Source of the DNA: Virgibacillus profundi
Lineage (GTDB): Bacteria; Bacillota; Bacilli; Bacillales; Amphibacillaceae
NCBI RefSeq assembly: GCF_002287375.1
Contig: NZ_NPOA01000001.1
Span: 372,001-436,000 of the forward strand
Length of the DNA stretch: 64,000 bases
Direction of reading: 5' to 3'
Each line of letters begins with the position of its first letter. Positions within the stretch are counted from its first letter, which is position 1. This document shows, one piece after another, positions 13,672 through 24,038 of this stretch. Below the pieces are notes generated by a model. The model made no database searches. It saw only the letters and a list, made by a program, of their open reading frames with translations, and had not been told where the DNA came from. A program made the position numbers and the translations under genes.

Positions 13672-14195
13672 AGCTCTTCTCCTACCTCTTTAATATAGTC
13701 ATTGATCAATTTCTCTTGATCCTGTGCACTAATTTCTTTCTCAATTACTTTACTTGCAATAAGTACAGATAATGAAGCAACTTTATCCTGCAATGCCTGG
13801 AGCGCTTTTTCTTTCTCAGTTTGAATATCAGCCTGTGCTGCTTCCTTAATACGGGCAGCCTCTGATCGTGCTGATTCAATAATGTCCTTCTCTTGTCTTA
13901 CACCAGCATTTTTTGCGTCTTCTATCATTTTTTGTGCTTCTTGTTTGGTTTGTTTTAATTGTGCTAATGCTTCTTTGGAAGCTTTCTCTGCTTCAGCGCG
14001 GCTTGATTCTGCAGCTTCAATTTCACCTGCAACATATTCTTCACGCTTTTGCATCATATTCATTACCGGGCCCCAAGCGAACTTCTTCACTAGTAGTAGC
14101 AATACAATAAAGAAGAATAATTGTACAGCCATGTCTATTACATGAAGGCCGCCAAGCGCTGCATAAATCATCGAATAATCAGTGAATGTATGCAC
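13668..14195 (-). CDS. atpF: ATP synthase Fo subunit b
   Basis: Peripheral-stalk subunit: one N-terminal membrane helix (DMAVQLFFFIVLLLLVKKFAW) and a long charged right-handed coiled coil. I chose the GTG at 14195 because an AAAGGAG ribosome site lies 8 nt upstream; this gives 175 aa. The TTG at 14219 lies upstream of the ribosome site and is unlikely. A 159-bp gap separates it from atpE; within that gap GGCGAAG and CTTCGCC near 14300-14332 could form a hairpin. Confidence 0.94.
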   Translation of the reverse strand: MHTFTDYSMIYAALGGLHVIDMAVQLFFFIVLLLLVKKFAWGPVMNMMQKREEYVAGEIEAAESSRAEAEKASKEALAQLKQTKQEAQKMIEDAKNAGVRQEKDIIESARSEAARIKEAAQADIQTEKEKALQALQDKVASLSVLIASKVIEKEISAQDQEKLINDYIKEVGEEL

Positions 14196-14354
14196 AGAAT
14201 TCACTCCTTTCACTTTCAATAGTGAATATTACATGTATTATTTTTCATTGTCTTATAACAATTTTTTATGAAATTCTTGTAGTATTACATTACAAACAAG
14301 GGCGAAGGTTCTTATGGTAGATTATCTTCGCCATTTTAGGTTTACTTTATTTAA

Positions 14355-14636
<282 letters not shown>

Positions 14637-14649
14637 TTAATTAACAATT

Positions 14650-15764
<1,115 letters not shown>

Positions 15765-16117
15765 AGTTCTCTCTTCTCCCATAATTTCCGAAAAAACATA
15801 GTTGCACATATTATATCCCATTGTTAACCTGCTGTATTTTATTTAATAGATAATGGCCAGTTTAATTTACTCGGGTATTGTTAGGCTTGAAAGCAAGCTA
15901 TGTTAGTGGAATTCGACATTTTATGTACTTGATGCTTCTTCTCCTCAGGGTTGATTGTTTTCACATGTAAAAAATGAAGAAAATGTGAGATTTAGCACAG
16001 CAATTGTGGAAAGCTTCGATATATTATGTATATATTACTTCAATAAGTTTTAAAAAAGCCTAAGAACAAACATAATTATCGCAGTTTAATGTAAACCTTA
16101 CCATTCCACACTAAATT

Positions 16118-16146
16118 AGTGTACAATAGCCCCACCTTGTTGTCAA
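16118..16146 (-). promoter_or_regulatory. Promoter of the atp operon
   Basis: Minus strand: -35 TTGACA (16146-16141), 17-bp spacer, -10 TACACT (16123-16118). Transcription would start near 16111, leaving about 350 nt before atpI with no supportable ORF. Between this promoter and the protease stop at 16377 I see nothing convincing apart from AT-rich sequence. Confidence 0.7.
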
Positions 16147-16376
16147 TTAGTTTAAGGGATGTTTTACATTTTTTTAACTTCCATTTTATCCAATCATTTT
16201 TAGCTGAATTTCGCCATTTATCATTATATTCACAAGCAGTATGAAACCCTGTGTATTATTATATAGGAAACTATGGGTCTTTTAAGTGACATTTTTGTGA
16301 ACTAATCGGTTTTTTCGACGATGTTTAAGAGTGGATTTTTAAAGATTGGGGCTGTGCTGCTATTCCCAATTTCCAC

Positions 16377-18551
16377 TCACTCAATATACAGTACTGTTTC
16401 ATAACTTTCATATTGTCCATTTTCCAGGTAAACCGTGATCAGTGCATTATAATGACCAGGGCTGCCTAGTTCTGATTTCTTTATTTCTCCTTCGTTCATT
16501 CCGACTTTTATATCATTAAGCTCCAGTAAGTTTCTTTCAAACATTAGTGTATCTGGATCGTATAAGTCTACTTCCACGCGTGTTGCGGGATCTGTCACAT
16601 ACAGGCGATATGTGAGTGTATCATCGGAAAAAGGCTTTAATGAAAATTCAAAGCCCATAGCTTTCGGGTTATCTGCTGTTTTATTAACGAATAAGTATGG
16701 CAAATGAAATTCCTCGTTATCTCGATGTAAAGCTAACCACCCCTGATGTATTCCTTCATTTATTTGGGAAGAGATAATATTTAGTTCCATCGGGATCGTG
16801 ATGCTTTCATTTCCTTTAATTTGGAATGTTTTTGGCAGCTTCCAGGTAAGACCCTGTTTTTTTGAAGGAATAGAAAAGCTGTAGCTCTGCGTTTGATCTG
16901 TTGTATTTTCAATGACTACTTCTATCGTTTTCGATCCTTTATAGTCGTCTATTTTCCCAAATGATAGTAGCGGATCATTAATTAATGTTTCTGTATTGAT
17001 CGCCTGATCTACTTGGATTTTTCCCATTCCCTGAATGATTGGTTCCAGTGGTTGTCCTTTTTCAGTTTTCAATCGCTCGGCCGTAGTCTTTAATGCTCCA
17101 AAAATTTGTTCTGTTGTCCAATCAGGTTGCGCTTCTTTGATTAAAGCTATAGCACCGGCAACATGCGGTGCGGCCATACTTGTCCCTTGTAATTCCTGAT
17201 AGCCACCAGGCACCGTGCTTAAAATATTTGTTCCAGGTGCGAGCACATCAGGCTTGATATCCCAGTTAACGGTTACCGGACCACGTGAACTGAAATCTGC
17301 AATTGTACTTTCTGTTTTTTTATACGCTGTCTCCATTTGAAAAGTTGGGGATTGCAGTTGTTCCTTCAGCCATTCCCCGTCCTGCTTAGCGATTGACGCC
17401 ACAGGAATAGTAACAGGTTTTTCATTTTGAATCATTCCTTGAAAAATTCCATCTTCATTGTTATAAATTGCAACTGCAATTGCGCCATTCTCTTCTGCTT
17501 TTTTAGCCTTTTCGTAAAAAGGTATATCATTACGGATGAAAAGTGCTATTTTTCCATGCAAGTTTGTTTCTTTTTCAGCATTTACCATCGGATATGACTT
17601 TTCTAAATCCCAGTTAGTTGAACCAATCATTGGCACAAGCGGGATGGTTTTATCCATTAATGTTTCGTATAAATATGGAATACGCGCCGGGGGACTGGAG
17701 GCACCTACAGAAAGTGCCTTTGAAGCGGTTGCCGGTGAGCCAACAGTCCATTTATTCGGTCCATTATTTCCATTTGCTATGACAACTGAAACCCCGAGTT
17801 CTATGGCACGGTTAACCGCTATGCTTGTCGGGTAATCTGGTCCATTTACTGCATTTCCCAATGAAAGGTTCATAATATCAACATCATCTTCAACCGCCTG
17901 CTCCATTGCTGCGATAACCTGGACAGATGTCCCTGAACCTCCGGGGCCAAGCGCACGATATGCATAAATTTCCGCATCTGGTGCAACACCTTTTAATTCG
18001 CCATTAGCAGCAATTATACCGGAAACATGTGTACCATGTAGAGTCGACGGTCCTTGTTCAGGAAGTGTCTCCATGGGATCATCATCAAGGTCTACCAAAT
18101 CGTAGCCTGCAACGTAATTTGAAGCTAAATCCACATGATTATAATCAATTCCTGTATCAATAACCGCAACCTTTACTCCCTCCCCTGTATAGTCCGTTGT
18201 ATTTAGTTCAGACGGGATTACTGCATTAGGTAGCTTCGCTTGCGGGGAAGTTATTAATGGCGATGTTGTTTCATATGTTTGTACAGAATGAATCGCCTTA
18301 ATAAACTCCAATGATTCCATTTTCGCCAACTTTTCAGGCGCTCCTTGAATCGCCAGCCCATTGAAAAGTTTCTCGTATGTTGCAATCACATTGATAAAAG
18401 GATGATATGTTTCAATATATTCCCTATGCTCTTGTGGATCACCCTCCACTTCGATGATGATGGATTGAAGGTCTTCTTCATTTGCTTGTGTAGTTGATGG
18501 GGATATTGCTAAGATTAGAATTGCAGTTAGTATGTAACGGAAAAAGCGCAT
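16377..18551 (-). CDS. Secreted subtilisin-like serine protease (S8, Vpr-like, PA-domain insert)
   Basis: Exported protease, 724 aa. Signal peptide at about 1-23, inhibitor-like propeptide (I9) at about 28-95, and an S8 catalytic domain with Asp132 (VAVIDTGID), His172 (LHGTHVSGI), oxyanion Asn262 (IANGNNG) and Ser458 (GTSMAAPHVAG). A PA (protease-associated) domain of roughly 130 residues is inserted between the Asn and the Ser, as in B. subtilis Vpr, and about 200 residues after the catalytic domain look like beta-rich C-terminal modules. An AAAGGAG ribosome site lies 11 nt before the ATG. Single gene, with no obvious partner. It probably supplies peptides, but the substrate is unknown. Confidence 0.93.
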   Translation of the reverse strand: MRFFRYILTAILILAISPSTTQANEEDLQSIIIEVEGDPQEHREYIETYHPFINVIATYEKLFNGLAIQGAPEKLAKMESLEFIKAIHSVQTYETTSPLITSPQAKLPNAVIPSELNTTDYTGEGVKVAVIDTGIDYNHVDLASNYVAGYDLVDLDDDPMETLPEQGPSTLHGTHVSGIIAANGELKGVAPDAEIYAYRALGPGGSGTSVQVIAAMEQAVEDDVDIMNLSLGNAVNGPDYPTSIAVNRAIELGVSVVIANGNNGPNKWTVGSPATASKALSVGASSPPARIPYLYETLMDKTIPLVPMIGSTNWDLEKSYPMVNAEKETNLHGKIALFIRNDIPFYEKAKKAEENGAIAVAIYNNEDGIFQGMIQNEKPVTIPVASIAKQDGEWLKEQLQSPTFQMETAYKKTESTIADFSSRGPVTVNWDIKPDVLAPGTNILSTVPGGYQELQGTSMAAPHVAGAIALIKEAQPDWTTEQIFGALKTTAERLKTEKGQPLEPIIQGMGKIQVDQAINTETLINDPLLSFGKIDDYKGSKTIEVVIENTTDQTQSYSFSIPSKKQGLTWKLPKTFQIKGNESITIPMELNIISSQINEGIHQGWLALHRDNEEFHLPYLFVNKTADNPKAMGFEFSLKPFSDDTLTYRLYVTDPATRVEVDLYDPDTLMFERNLLELNDIKVGMNEGEIKKSELGSPGHYNALITVYLENGQYESYETVLYIE

Positions 18552-18638
18552 AGGTGGCGGGACTCCTTTTTAAAGTTAGTTTTTGGAGGAGGAGGTGAAA
18601 ATATACATGGGGCGCATGAATGTGCGGATATTTTTGTG

Positions 18639-18918
18639 TTGCGGGTGATATATTTGGGCTTTGGACGATATATTTGCGCTCCGGATGATATGTTTACACT
18701 CTGGATGATATATCTGCGCTTCGGATGATATTTCCTCTCTCCAGACGATATTTCTACCCTCCGGCAGATTTATTCGCTATCTGGTTGATATATTTTCTCT
18801 CCGGACGATATATCCGCTCTCCAGACGATATTTCTACCCTCCGGCAGATTTATTTTCTCTCCGGAAGATATTTCTACGCTCCGGCAGATATCCACATGCT
18901 CCAGCCGATATATCCAAT
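18639..18918 (+). repeat. 20-bp phased repeat array, class A copy 2
   Basis: Fourteen units of exactly 20 bp, in the same orientation and of the same family as the array at 8292 (for example CTCCGGACGATATATCCGCT). Unit-to-unit divergence is substantial, with variants such as CTCCGGCAGATTTATTTTCT, but no indel breaks the register. It ends 3 bp before the terminator of the small gene at 18961 and lies upstream of the protease start. Confidence 0.9.
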
Positions 18919-18921
18919 CAA

Positions 18922-18953
18922 AAACAAAAAAATGCCTAGCTCAGGTCGCTAGG
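18922..18953 (-). terminator. Intrinsic terminator of the 56-codon gene
   Basis: Minus strand: CCTAGC, a 7-nt loop and GCTAGG, followed by a T-rich run (CATTTTTTTG), 7 nt after the stop codon of the small gene. Confidence 0.75.
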
Positions 18954-18960
18954 TAATATG

Positions 18961-19131
18961 TTAATAATTATCTTTTTCTTCGGTATTGTTTATTTGCTGA
19001 TGGATTTGCTGCACTGTTTCATAGGAATAATGTGCTTCAACACCAATTCCACCTTCATTGATCATATTGGCAATCCTCTCTTTATTTTCCAAGCTATCAT
19101 AGTTCCTATGTGTTGCCTGTGCACTTGTCAC
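18961..19131 (-). CDS. Small uncharacterised protein (56 aa)
   Basis: A short gene starting at a GTG at 19131, with an AAAGGAGTGG ribosome site 6-10 nt upstream, ending in TAA, with an intrinsic terminator directly after it. The product is polar and probably alpha-helical (begins MTSAQATHRNYDSLENKER and ends QQINNTEEKDNY), with no membrane segment, Cys pair or signal. I do not recognise the family. Support comes from the ribosome site, the amino-acid composition and the matched terminator; it is too short for statistical certainty. It lies between wecB and the protease with its own gaps, so it is probably monocistronic. Confidence 0.65.
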   Translation of the reverse strand: MTSAQATHRNYDSLENKERIANMINEGGIGVEAHYSYETVQQIHQQINNTEEKDNY

Positions 19132-19263
19132 AAGTATCCACTCCTTTCATTATAATTGCAGCATATATTCACTATTATTAAACTATTTAGAATTTTATTA
19201 TATATATTCCAATTAAGAAATCCAGTGACAATTGAATATCTATATCTAAGGCGGTTAAAATGC

Positions 19264-19300
19264 TAAAAAGCTGCTATCTCATGGATTGGAGATAACAGCT
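19264..19300 (-). terminator. Intrinsic terminator of wecB
   Basis: Minus strand: AGCTGTTATCTC and GAGATAGCAGCT pair over 12 bp with one G-U, followed by TTTTTAG; 55 nt past the wecB stop. Confidence 0.8.
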
Positions 19301-19354
19301 AATTTATCGTTTTAAATTAAAAATACGTGAATTATTTCAGTCATGAAGTTTCGA

Positions 19355-20470
19355 TCACTGTCCAAAATACGCCACAATCGCATCTGCAATTCTTCTCGAT
19401 GCCTCGCCGTCACCATAAGGGTTGGAGGCTTTGGCCATTTTCATATGTGCTCTTTCGTCTGATAATAACTCATTAGCCAGATTGAAGATTGTATCCTCAT
19501 CTGTACCTGCTAATTTTAATGTACCAGCATCGATTCCTTCCGGGCGTTCTGTTGTATCACGCAATACCAGAACCGGGACTCCAAGTGATGGTGCTTCCTC
19601 CTGCACACCACCTGAATCTGTTAATATCAAATGGGCGTGTGCTGCGAAATTATGAAAATCTACTACACTAAGAGGTTCGATTAATTGAATACGGTCATCA
19701 TCACCTAAAATTTCATTCGCTGTTTGCTGAACAACCGGATTTAAATGCACAGGATAAATAACCTGAATATCATCATGTGTTTCAACCAACCGTTTGATTG
19801 CACGAAACATTTGCTGCATATTACTGCCAAGGTTTTCTCTGCGGTGTGCTGTCATCAAAACAAGTCGTTTGTCACCCAATGCGTCAATAATTGGACTGGA
19901 ATAAGCTTCATCAACCGTTGTTTTCAGTGCATCAATTGCTGTATTACCAGTTACAGAAATACGATCAGCTGGCTTATTTTCATCCAGTAAATTTTGCTTT
20001 GACTTTTCCGTTGGTGAAAAATGCAAATCTGCCATTACACCTGTTAGCTGGCGATTCATCTCTTCAGGGAATGGGGAATATTTATCCCAGGTTCTTAAGC
20101 CCGCTTCAACATGGCCCACAGCTATTTGATTATAATAGGCAGCCAGAGAACCGGCAAATGTAGTACTAGTATCACCATGAATCAGCACGATATCCGGCTT
20201 CGTTTCCTTCATCACTTCATCCAGACCTTCAAGTGCTCGTGTTGTAATTTGTGCAAGGGTTTGCTGCTTTTTCATGATATCCAAATCATAATCTGGTGTT
20301 ATTTTAAAAATATCCAGTACTTGATCCAGCATTTCACGATGTTGTGCAGTTACCGTTACAATTGATTCAAATTCTTCTGAGCGCTTATTTAATTCAAGAA
20401 CCAGCGGCGCCATTTTTATCGCTTCTGGTCTTGTCCCGAAAATTGTCATTACCTTAATGCGTTTACTCAA
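19355..20470 (-). CDS. mnaA: UDP-N-acetylglucosamine 2-epimerase (non-hydrolysing)
   Basis: Cytoplasmic enzyme interconverting UDP-GlcNAc and UDP-ManNAc for teichoic-acid linkage units or surface glycans; 371 aa, family-typical. Signatures seen: FGTRPEAIKMAPLV near the start, HGDTSTTFAGSLAAYY, GHVEAGLRT and, in the C-terminal half, TDSGGVQEEAPSLGVP. The start is a TTG at 20470 with GGAG 9 nt upstream. It lies 46 nt after upp; that upp/wecB pairing upstream of atp is common in Bacillaceae, so cotranscription is likely. Confidence 0.95.
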   Translation of the reverse strand: MSKRIKVMTIFGTRPEAIKMAPLVLELNKRSEEFESIVTVTAQHREMLDQVLDIFKITPDYDLDIMKKQQTLAQITTRALEGLDEVMKETKPDIVLIHGDTSTTFAGSLAAYYNQIAVGHVEAGLRTWDKYSPFPEEMNRQLTGVMADLHFSPTEKSKQNLLDENKPADRISVTGNTAIDALKTTVDEAYSSPIIDALGDKRLVLMTAHRRENLGSNMQQMFRAIKRLVETHDDIQVIYPVHLNPVVQQTANEILGDDDRIQLIEPLSVVDFHNFAAHAHLILTDSGGVQEEAPSLGVPVLVLRDTTERPEGIDAGTLKLAGTDEDTIFNLANELLSDERAHMKMAKASNPYGDGEASRRIADAIVAYFGQ

Positions 20471-20516
20471 ATTTAGTCACTCCATTATTCATAATCCCCA
20501 CAAGCAGGGGAGGAAA

Positions 20517-21146
20517 TTACTTCGTACCGAATAAACGGTCACCAGCGTCACCAAGCCCTGGAACAATATATCCTTTTTCATCCAGCTTTTCATCTAATGC
20601 AGCTAAATAAATATCAACATCTGGGTGCTCTTCTTTAATAACTTCTACACCTTCGGGAGCTGCAACCAAACACATTAGGCGAATATTTTTAGCGCCACGC
20701 TTTTTCAAAGAATGAATTGCATCATTTGCTGATCCGCCTGTCGCCAGCATCGGATCAATAACAATTAATTCACGTTCCGAAATATCAGTTGGTAATTTTA
20801 TATAATATTCTACTGGTTTTAACGTTTCAGGATCACGATATAAACCAACATGGCCTACCCTTGCTGCCGGAATTAGATTTAACATCCCGTCCACCATGCC
20901 TAATCCTGCACGCAAAATAGGAATGAGACCAATTTTTTTACCTGCTAAAACTTTTGTCTTTGTTTCCATTACCGGTGTTTCAATGCTCGCTTCCTGCAAT
21001 GGAAGATTTCTCGTTATTTCAAAAGCCATAAGCATAGCTACTTCATCCACCAGCTCGCGAAATTCCTTTGTTCCAGTGTTTTTATCTCTTATGTACGTTA
21101 ATTTATGCTGAATTAACGGATGATCCAGTACGAAAACATTTCCCAT
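20517..21146 (-). CDS. upp: Uracil phosphoribosyltransferase
   Basis: Pyrimidine-salvage enzyme making UMP from uracil and PRPP, 209 aa from the ATG at 21146. The PRPP-binding motif is [12 protein letters not shown], and the uracil-binding C-terminus is [17 protein letters not shown]. The start is chosen because AAGGAG (21163-21158) lies 11 nt upstream and the product then begins [10 protein letters not shown] like B. subtilis Upp; an in-frame GTG at 21158 overlaps the ribosome site. Follows glyA after 295 bp of repeats. Confidence 0.97.
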   Translation of the reverse strand: MGNVFVLDHPLIQHKLTYIRDKNTGTKEFRELVDEVAMLMAFEITRNLPLQEASIETPVMETKTKVLAGKKIGLIPILRAGLGMVDGMLNLIPAARVGHVGLYRDPETLKPVEYYIKLPTDISERELIVIDPMLATGGSANDAIHSLKKRGAKNIRLMCLVAAPEGVEVIKEEHPDVDIYLAALDEKLDEKGYIVPGLGDAGDRLFGTK

Positions 21147-21261
21147 TCTTTTGATCACTCCTTCAAGTTTGTTGTATCTTTAAAATTGTACTGAAAAAAC
21201 GACAAGCTTTCAAGTTATGTGAAGATATTTTGTAAAAGAGCAAAAGACTCCTTTCGGAAAG

Positions 21262-21402
21262 ATTACTAATAGAGAAGCGGTCTATGTGCCCTGGTACACC
21301 TGATTTTTGATCGTTAGGGCGTAGAGAAGCGGTCTATGTGCCCATTCACATCTATTTTCGTTCCGATCGGGCGTAGAGAGATGACCCAAGATCATCCTAA
21401 CG
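21262..21402 (+). repeat. 52-bp period repeat, TAGAGAAGCGG core
   Basis: Three copies of a block beginning TAGAGA occur at 21270, 21322 and 21374, exactly 52 bp apart. The first two share TAGAGAAGCGGTCTATGTGC; GGGC before and GCCC after allow a short hairpin (TAGA/TCTA, GGGC/GCCC). The third is diverged after TAGAGA. The block ends where the glyA terminator begins (21403) and fills the gap to upp. I see no gene in it. Confidence 0.7.
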
Positions 21403-21437
21403 CAAAAAAGGGATGCCCTTATCCAGGACATCCCTTT
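21403..21437 (-). terminator. Intrinsic terminator of glyA
   Basis: Minus strand: AAGGGATG and CATCCCTT form an 8-bp stem followed by TTTTTTGC, within 5 nt of the glyA stop. Confidence 0.85.
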
Positions 21438-21441
21438 TCAC

Positions 21442-22686
21442 TTACGCATATACAGAATACAATGGGAATTTTGCAGTCAGTGTTGTGACACGTTCTGCTG
21501 CTTCTTTTAATTTCGCTTCGTCTTCATGATTTTTTAATGAAAGGGAAATAATTTCTGCGATTTCCTTCATCTCTGCTTCACCAAATCCACGCGTTGTTAC
21601 TGCAGCTGTACCAATACGGACACCACTCGTTACAAATGGACTTTCCGTGTCAAAAGGAATTGTATTTTTATTTGTTGTAATACCGATATCATCCAATACT
21701 TTTTCAGCTACTTTACCAGTAAGGTTCAGTGTCGTTACGTCCAGCAGGAGCAAATGATTATCTGTTCCGCCTGAAACGACCCGTACACCCTCACTTACAA
21801 GTGCTTCTCCTAAAGTACTTGCGTTTTCAATAACCTGTTTTGCGTAGGTTTTAAAATCATCTGCCAATGCTTCTTTAAATGCTGTTGCTTTTGCAGCAAT
21901 TACGTGCATCAACGGACCACCTTGCATACCAGGGAAAACAGATTTATCAACTTTTTTAGCGTGTTCTTCTTTACATAAAATTACCCCGCCACGTGGACCA
22001 CGTAATGTTTTATGTGTTGTTGTCGTAACAAAATCTGCATGAGGAACAGGGTTTTGATGCAAGCCTGCTGCCACAAGTCCGGCAACGTGTGCCATATCCA
22101 CCAATAGGTATGCATCAACAGCATCAGCGATTTCACGGAATTTAGCAAAATCAAGTTCACGTGAGTATGCACTTGCACCGGCAACAATTAATTTAGGTTT
22201 TACTTCTTTTGCCTTAGCCATTACCACTTCATAATCAAGCTGCTCTGTTTCTTTTTCCACACCATATTCTTCAAAGTTATATAGTTTACCACTAAAGTTA
22301 ACTGGACTTCCGTGTGTTAAGTGACCACCATGGTTTAAATTCATTCCAAGCACTGTATCTCCTGGCTCTAAAATACTGGAATATACAGCCATATTTGCTT
22401 GTGCACCGGAATGCGGCTGAACGTTAGCATGCTCTGCGCCAAACAGTTCTTTCACACGATCACGCGCTAAATTTTCCACTACATCCACATGTTCACAGCC
22501 ACCATAATATCTTTTACCAGGATAGCCTTCAGCATATTTATTCGTTAAAACAGAACCCATTGCCTCCATAACTGCTTCAGAGACAAAGTTTTCTGATGCA
22601 ATTAACTCAATTTTCTCCTGCTGACGTGTTTTCTCCGCTTGAATTGCTTCATACAATTCATGATCTGCTTGTTTTACATGTTCCAT
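21442..22686 (-). CDS. glyA: Serine hydroxymethyltransferase
   Basis: PLP enzyme converting serine and tetrahydrofolate to glycine and 5,10-methylene-THF, 414 aa. The PLP-binding Lys226 lies in [14 protein letters not shown], and the family start [24 protein letters not shown] is intact. It lies after ywlG and before the upp/mnaA pair. The length and motif order match B. subtilis GlyA. Confidence 0.97.
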   Translation of the reverse strand: MEHVKQADHELYEAIQAEKTRQQEKIELIASENFVSEAVMEAMGSVLTNKYAEGYPGKRYYGGCEHVDVVENLARDRVKELFGAEHANVQPHSGAQANMAVYSSILEPGDTVLGMNLNHGGHLTHGSPVNFSGKLYNFEEYGVEKETEQLDYEVVMAKAKEVKPKLIVAGASAYSRELDFAKFREIADAVDAYLLVDMAHVAGLVAAGLHQNPVPHADFVTTTTHKTLRGPRGGVILCKEEHAKKVDKSVFPGMQGGPLMHVIAAKATAFKEALADDFKTYAKQVIENASTLGEALVSEGVRVVSGGTDNHLLLLDVTTLNLTGKVAEKVLDDIGITTNKNTIPFDTESPFVTSGVRIGTAAVTTRGFGEAEMKEIAEIISLSLKNHEDEAKLKEAAERVTTLTAKFPLYSVYA

Positions 22687-22755
22687 ATGTATAGCCTCCT
22701 GTATAATTTATATTTTATATTTTAAGCTTGCTCCAGTGTGAAATTGTAGCTGGTA

Positions 22756-23316
22756 TCAGCTTAAAGAATTAACATAATTTGCACGCTCTCCACCAATGAG
22801 CTTCGGACGTGTTCGGGCTGACGAGACCCTGGCATCACCTATGAAGCGACTTTCAAACCGCTGTGGCACTGCAACATGCTTTAAATGCATGCCAATCATT
22901 GTCTCACCAATATCGATACCTGCATGTGCTTTGATTGTTTCAACAACAACCGGATTCGTCATATTTTTATAGGCATAGGAAGCCATTGATCCGCCTGCTG
23001 TAGGAACAGGTATGACGGAAACTTCCTCCAGCTGATATAACTGCAATGTTTCTTTTTCCACAACTAATACACGGTTTAAATGTTCACAGCATTGAAAAAC
23101 AAGATGGATTCCTGTTCTTTGTTTGAGCTTGCTTAATTCTGTGAAAATAATTGCAGCAATCTCTTCACTGCCGGAGGTTCCAATATGCTTTCCGGCAACT
23201 TCACTTGTAGAGCATCCAATTACAAAAAGGTCTCCCTTATGCAATAGTTCACTGGTGATCCATTCATTTACGACAGCTGCGATATCTTCTTTGAGCTTAT
23301 AATTAAAATCTGCCAT
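22756..23316 (-). CDS. ywlG: YwlG family protein (TIGR01440/UPF0340)
   Basis: Protein of unknown function, 186 aa from the ATG at 23316. AGGTGG lies 5 nt before this ATG; an upstream in-frame ATG at 23385 would add 23 residues encoded in the dispersed repeat and is rejected. The family motifs GCSTSEVAGKHIGTSGS and GIDIGETMIGMHLKHVAVP are present. It sits between rpiB and glyA as in B. subtilis. No catalytic activity can be inferred. Confidence 0.88.
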   Translation of the reverse strand: MADFNYKLKEDIAAVVNEWITSELLHKGDLFVIGCSTSEVAGKHIGTSGSEEIAAIIFTELSKLKQRTGIHLVFQCCEHLNRVLVVEKETLQLYQLEEVSVIPVPTAGGSMASYAYKNMTNPVVVETIKAHAGIDIGETMIGMHLKHVAVPQRFESRFIGDARVSSARTRPKLIGGERANYVNSLS

Positions 23317-23344
23317 GAAGTCCACCTGCCATATGATAGTTTTT

Positions 23345-23478
23345 TTAGAAAACTTGGCTTTCGTTAAAGTTATTCTTAAAAGCATAGTTTGCTTTCCTAG
23401 AAGCCCTTAAACTCCGGAGTGCAAGCCTTAGTTGAACTTATACTGATTTCCTGAAAAAATTTATACTTTCCTATCAGT
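23345..23478 (+). repeat. Dispersed hairpin repeat, copy 1
   Basis: Shares two blocks with the element at 53437: TTAGAAAACTTGGCTT (23345-23360) and a 54-nt core (23425-23478) that starts GCCTTAGTTGAACTTATACT and closes with ACTGAT ... ATCAGT arms. The middle parts differ. It occupies the rpiB-ywlG gap and overlaps the region upstream of the ywlG start. Confidence 0.8.
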
Positions 23479-23484
23479 AGAACA

Positions 23485-23922
23485 TTATCCCTCGTATGTT
23501 GTAATTTTTCCAATTCGGTTTGCATGGCGGCCACCATCAAATTCGGTTTCAAGCCATACTTTAGCAACCTCTCGCGCCAACCCTGGACCAACGACACGTT
23601 CACCCATTGCGAGTACGTTTGTATCATTATGCTGACGGGTTAATTTTGCACTATAGACATCATGTGTCAATGCACAGCGGATTCCTTTAACTTTATTTGC
23701 GGCGATCGACATGCCAATACCTGTTCCACAGATAAAAATCCCGCGATCAAATTCGCCATTAACAATGCGCTCAGCAGCAGGTAGCGCATAGTCCGGATAA
23801 TCTACAGACGTTTCACAGCTGCAGCCGGTATCTTCATATTCAATACCCATTTCCTCTAATAAGCTTTTTACTTCACTCCGAACGGTCATGCCCGCATGGT
23901 CTCCTGTAATGATAACCTTCAT
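23485..23922 (-). CDS. rpiB: Ribose-5-phosphate isomerase B
   Basis: RpiB/LacAB family isomerase of the pentose-phosphate pathway, 145 aa. Catalytic Cys65 (GIFICGTGIGMS) and His98 (RQHNDTN) are present, with the N-terminal TGDHAG phosphate motif. An AAAAGGAG ribosome site precedes the ATG. Its place in the ywlC-ywlD-ywlE-ywlF-ywlG-glyA order equates it with B. subtilis ywlF. Confidence 0.95.
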   Translation of the reverse strand: MKVIITGDHAGMTVRSEVKSLLEEMGIEYEDTGCSCETSVDYPDYALPAAERIVNGEFDRGIFICGTGIGMSIAANKVKGIRCALTHDVYSAKLTRQHNDTNVLAMGERVVGPGLAREVAKVWLETEFDGGRHANRIGKITTYEG

Positions 23923-24038
23923 CCTGCTTCACTCCTTTTCATAGATGTCATTTACAAAATAATATCGCTTTAAATTGATTAATCTGTTTATTTAGATTCT
24001 GTGCCGGTAGATGTTTCCCCTGCAATTGCTTCAACCGA

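Noticed and set aside
23317-23385. 23-residue N-terminal extension of YwlG
   Set aside because: Its codons lie in the dispersed repeat; AGGTGG directly precedes the ATG at 23316.
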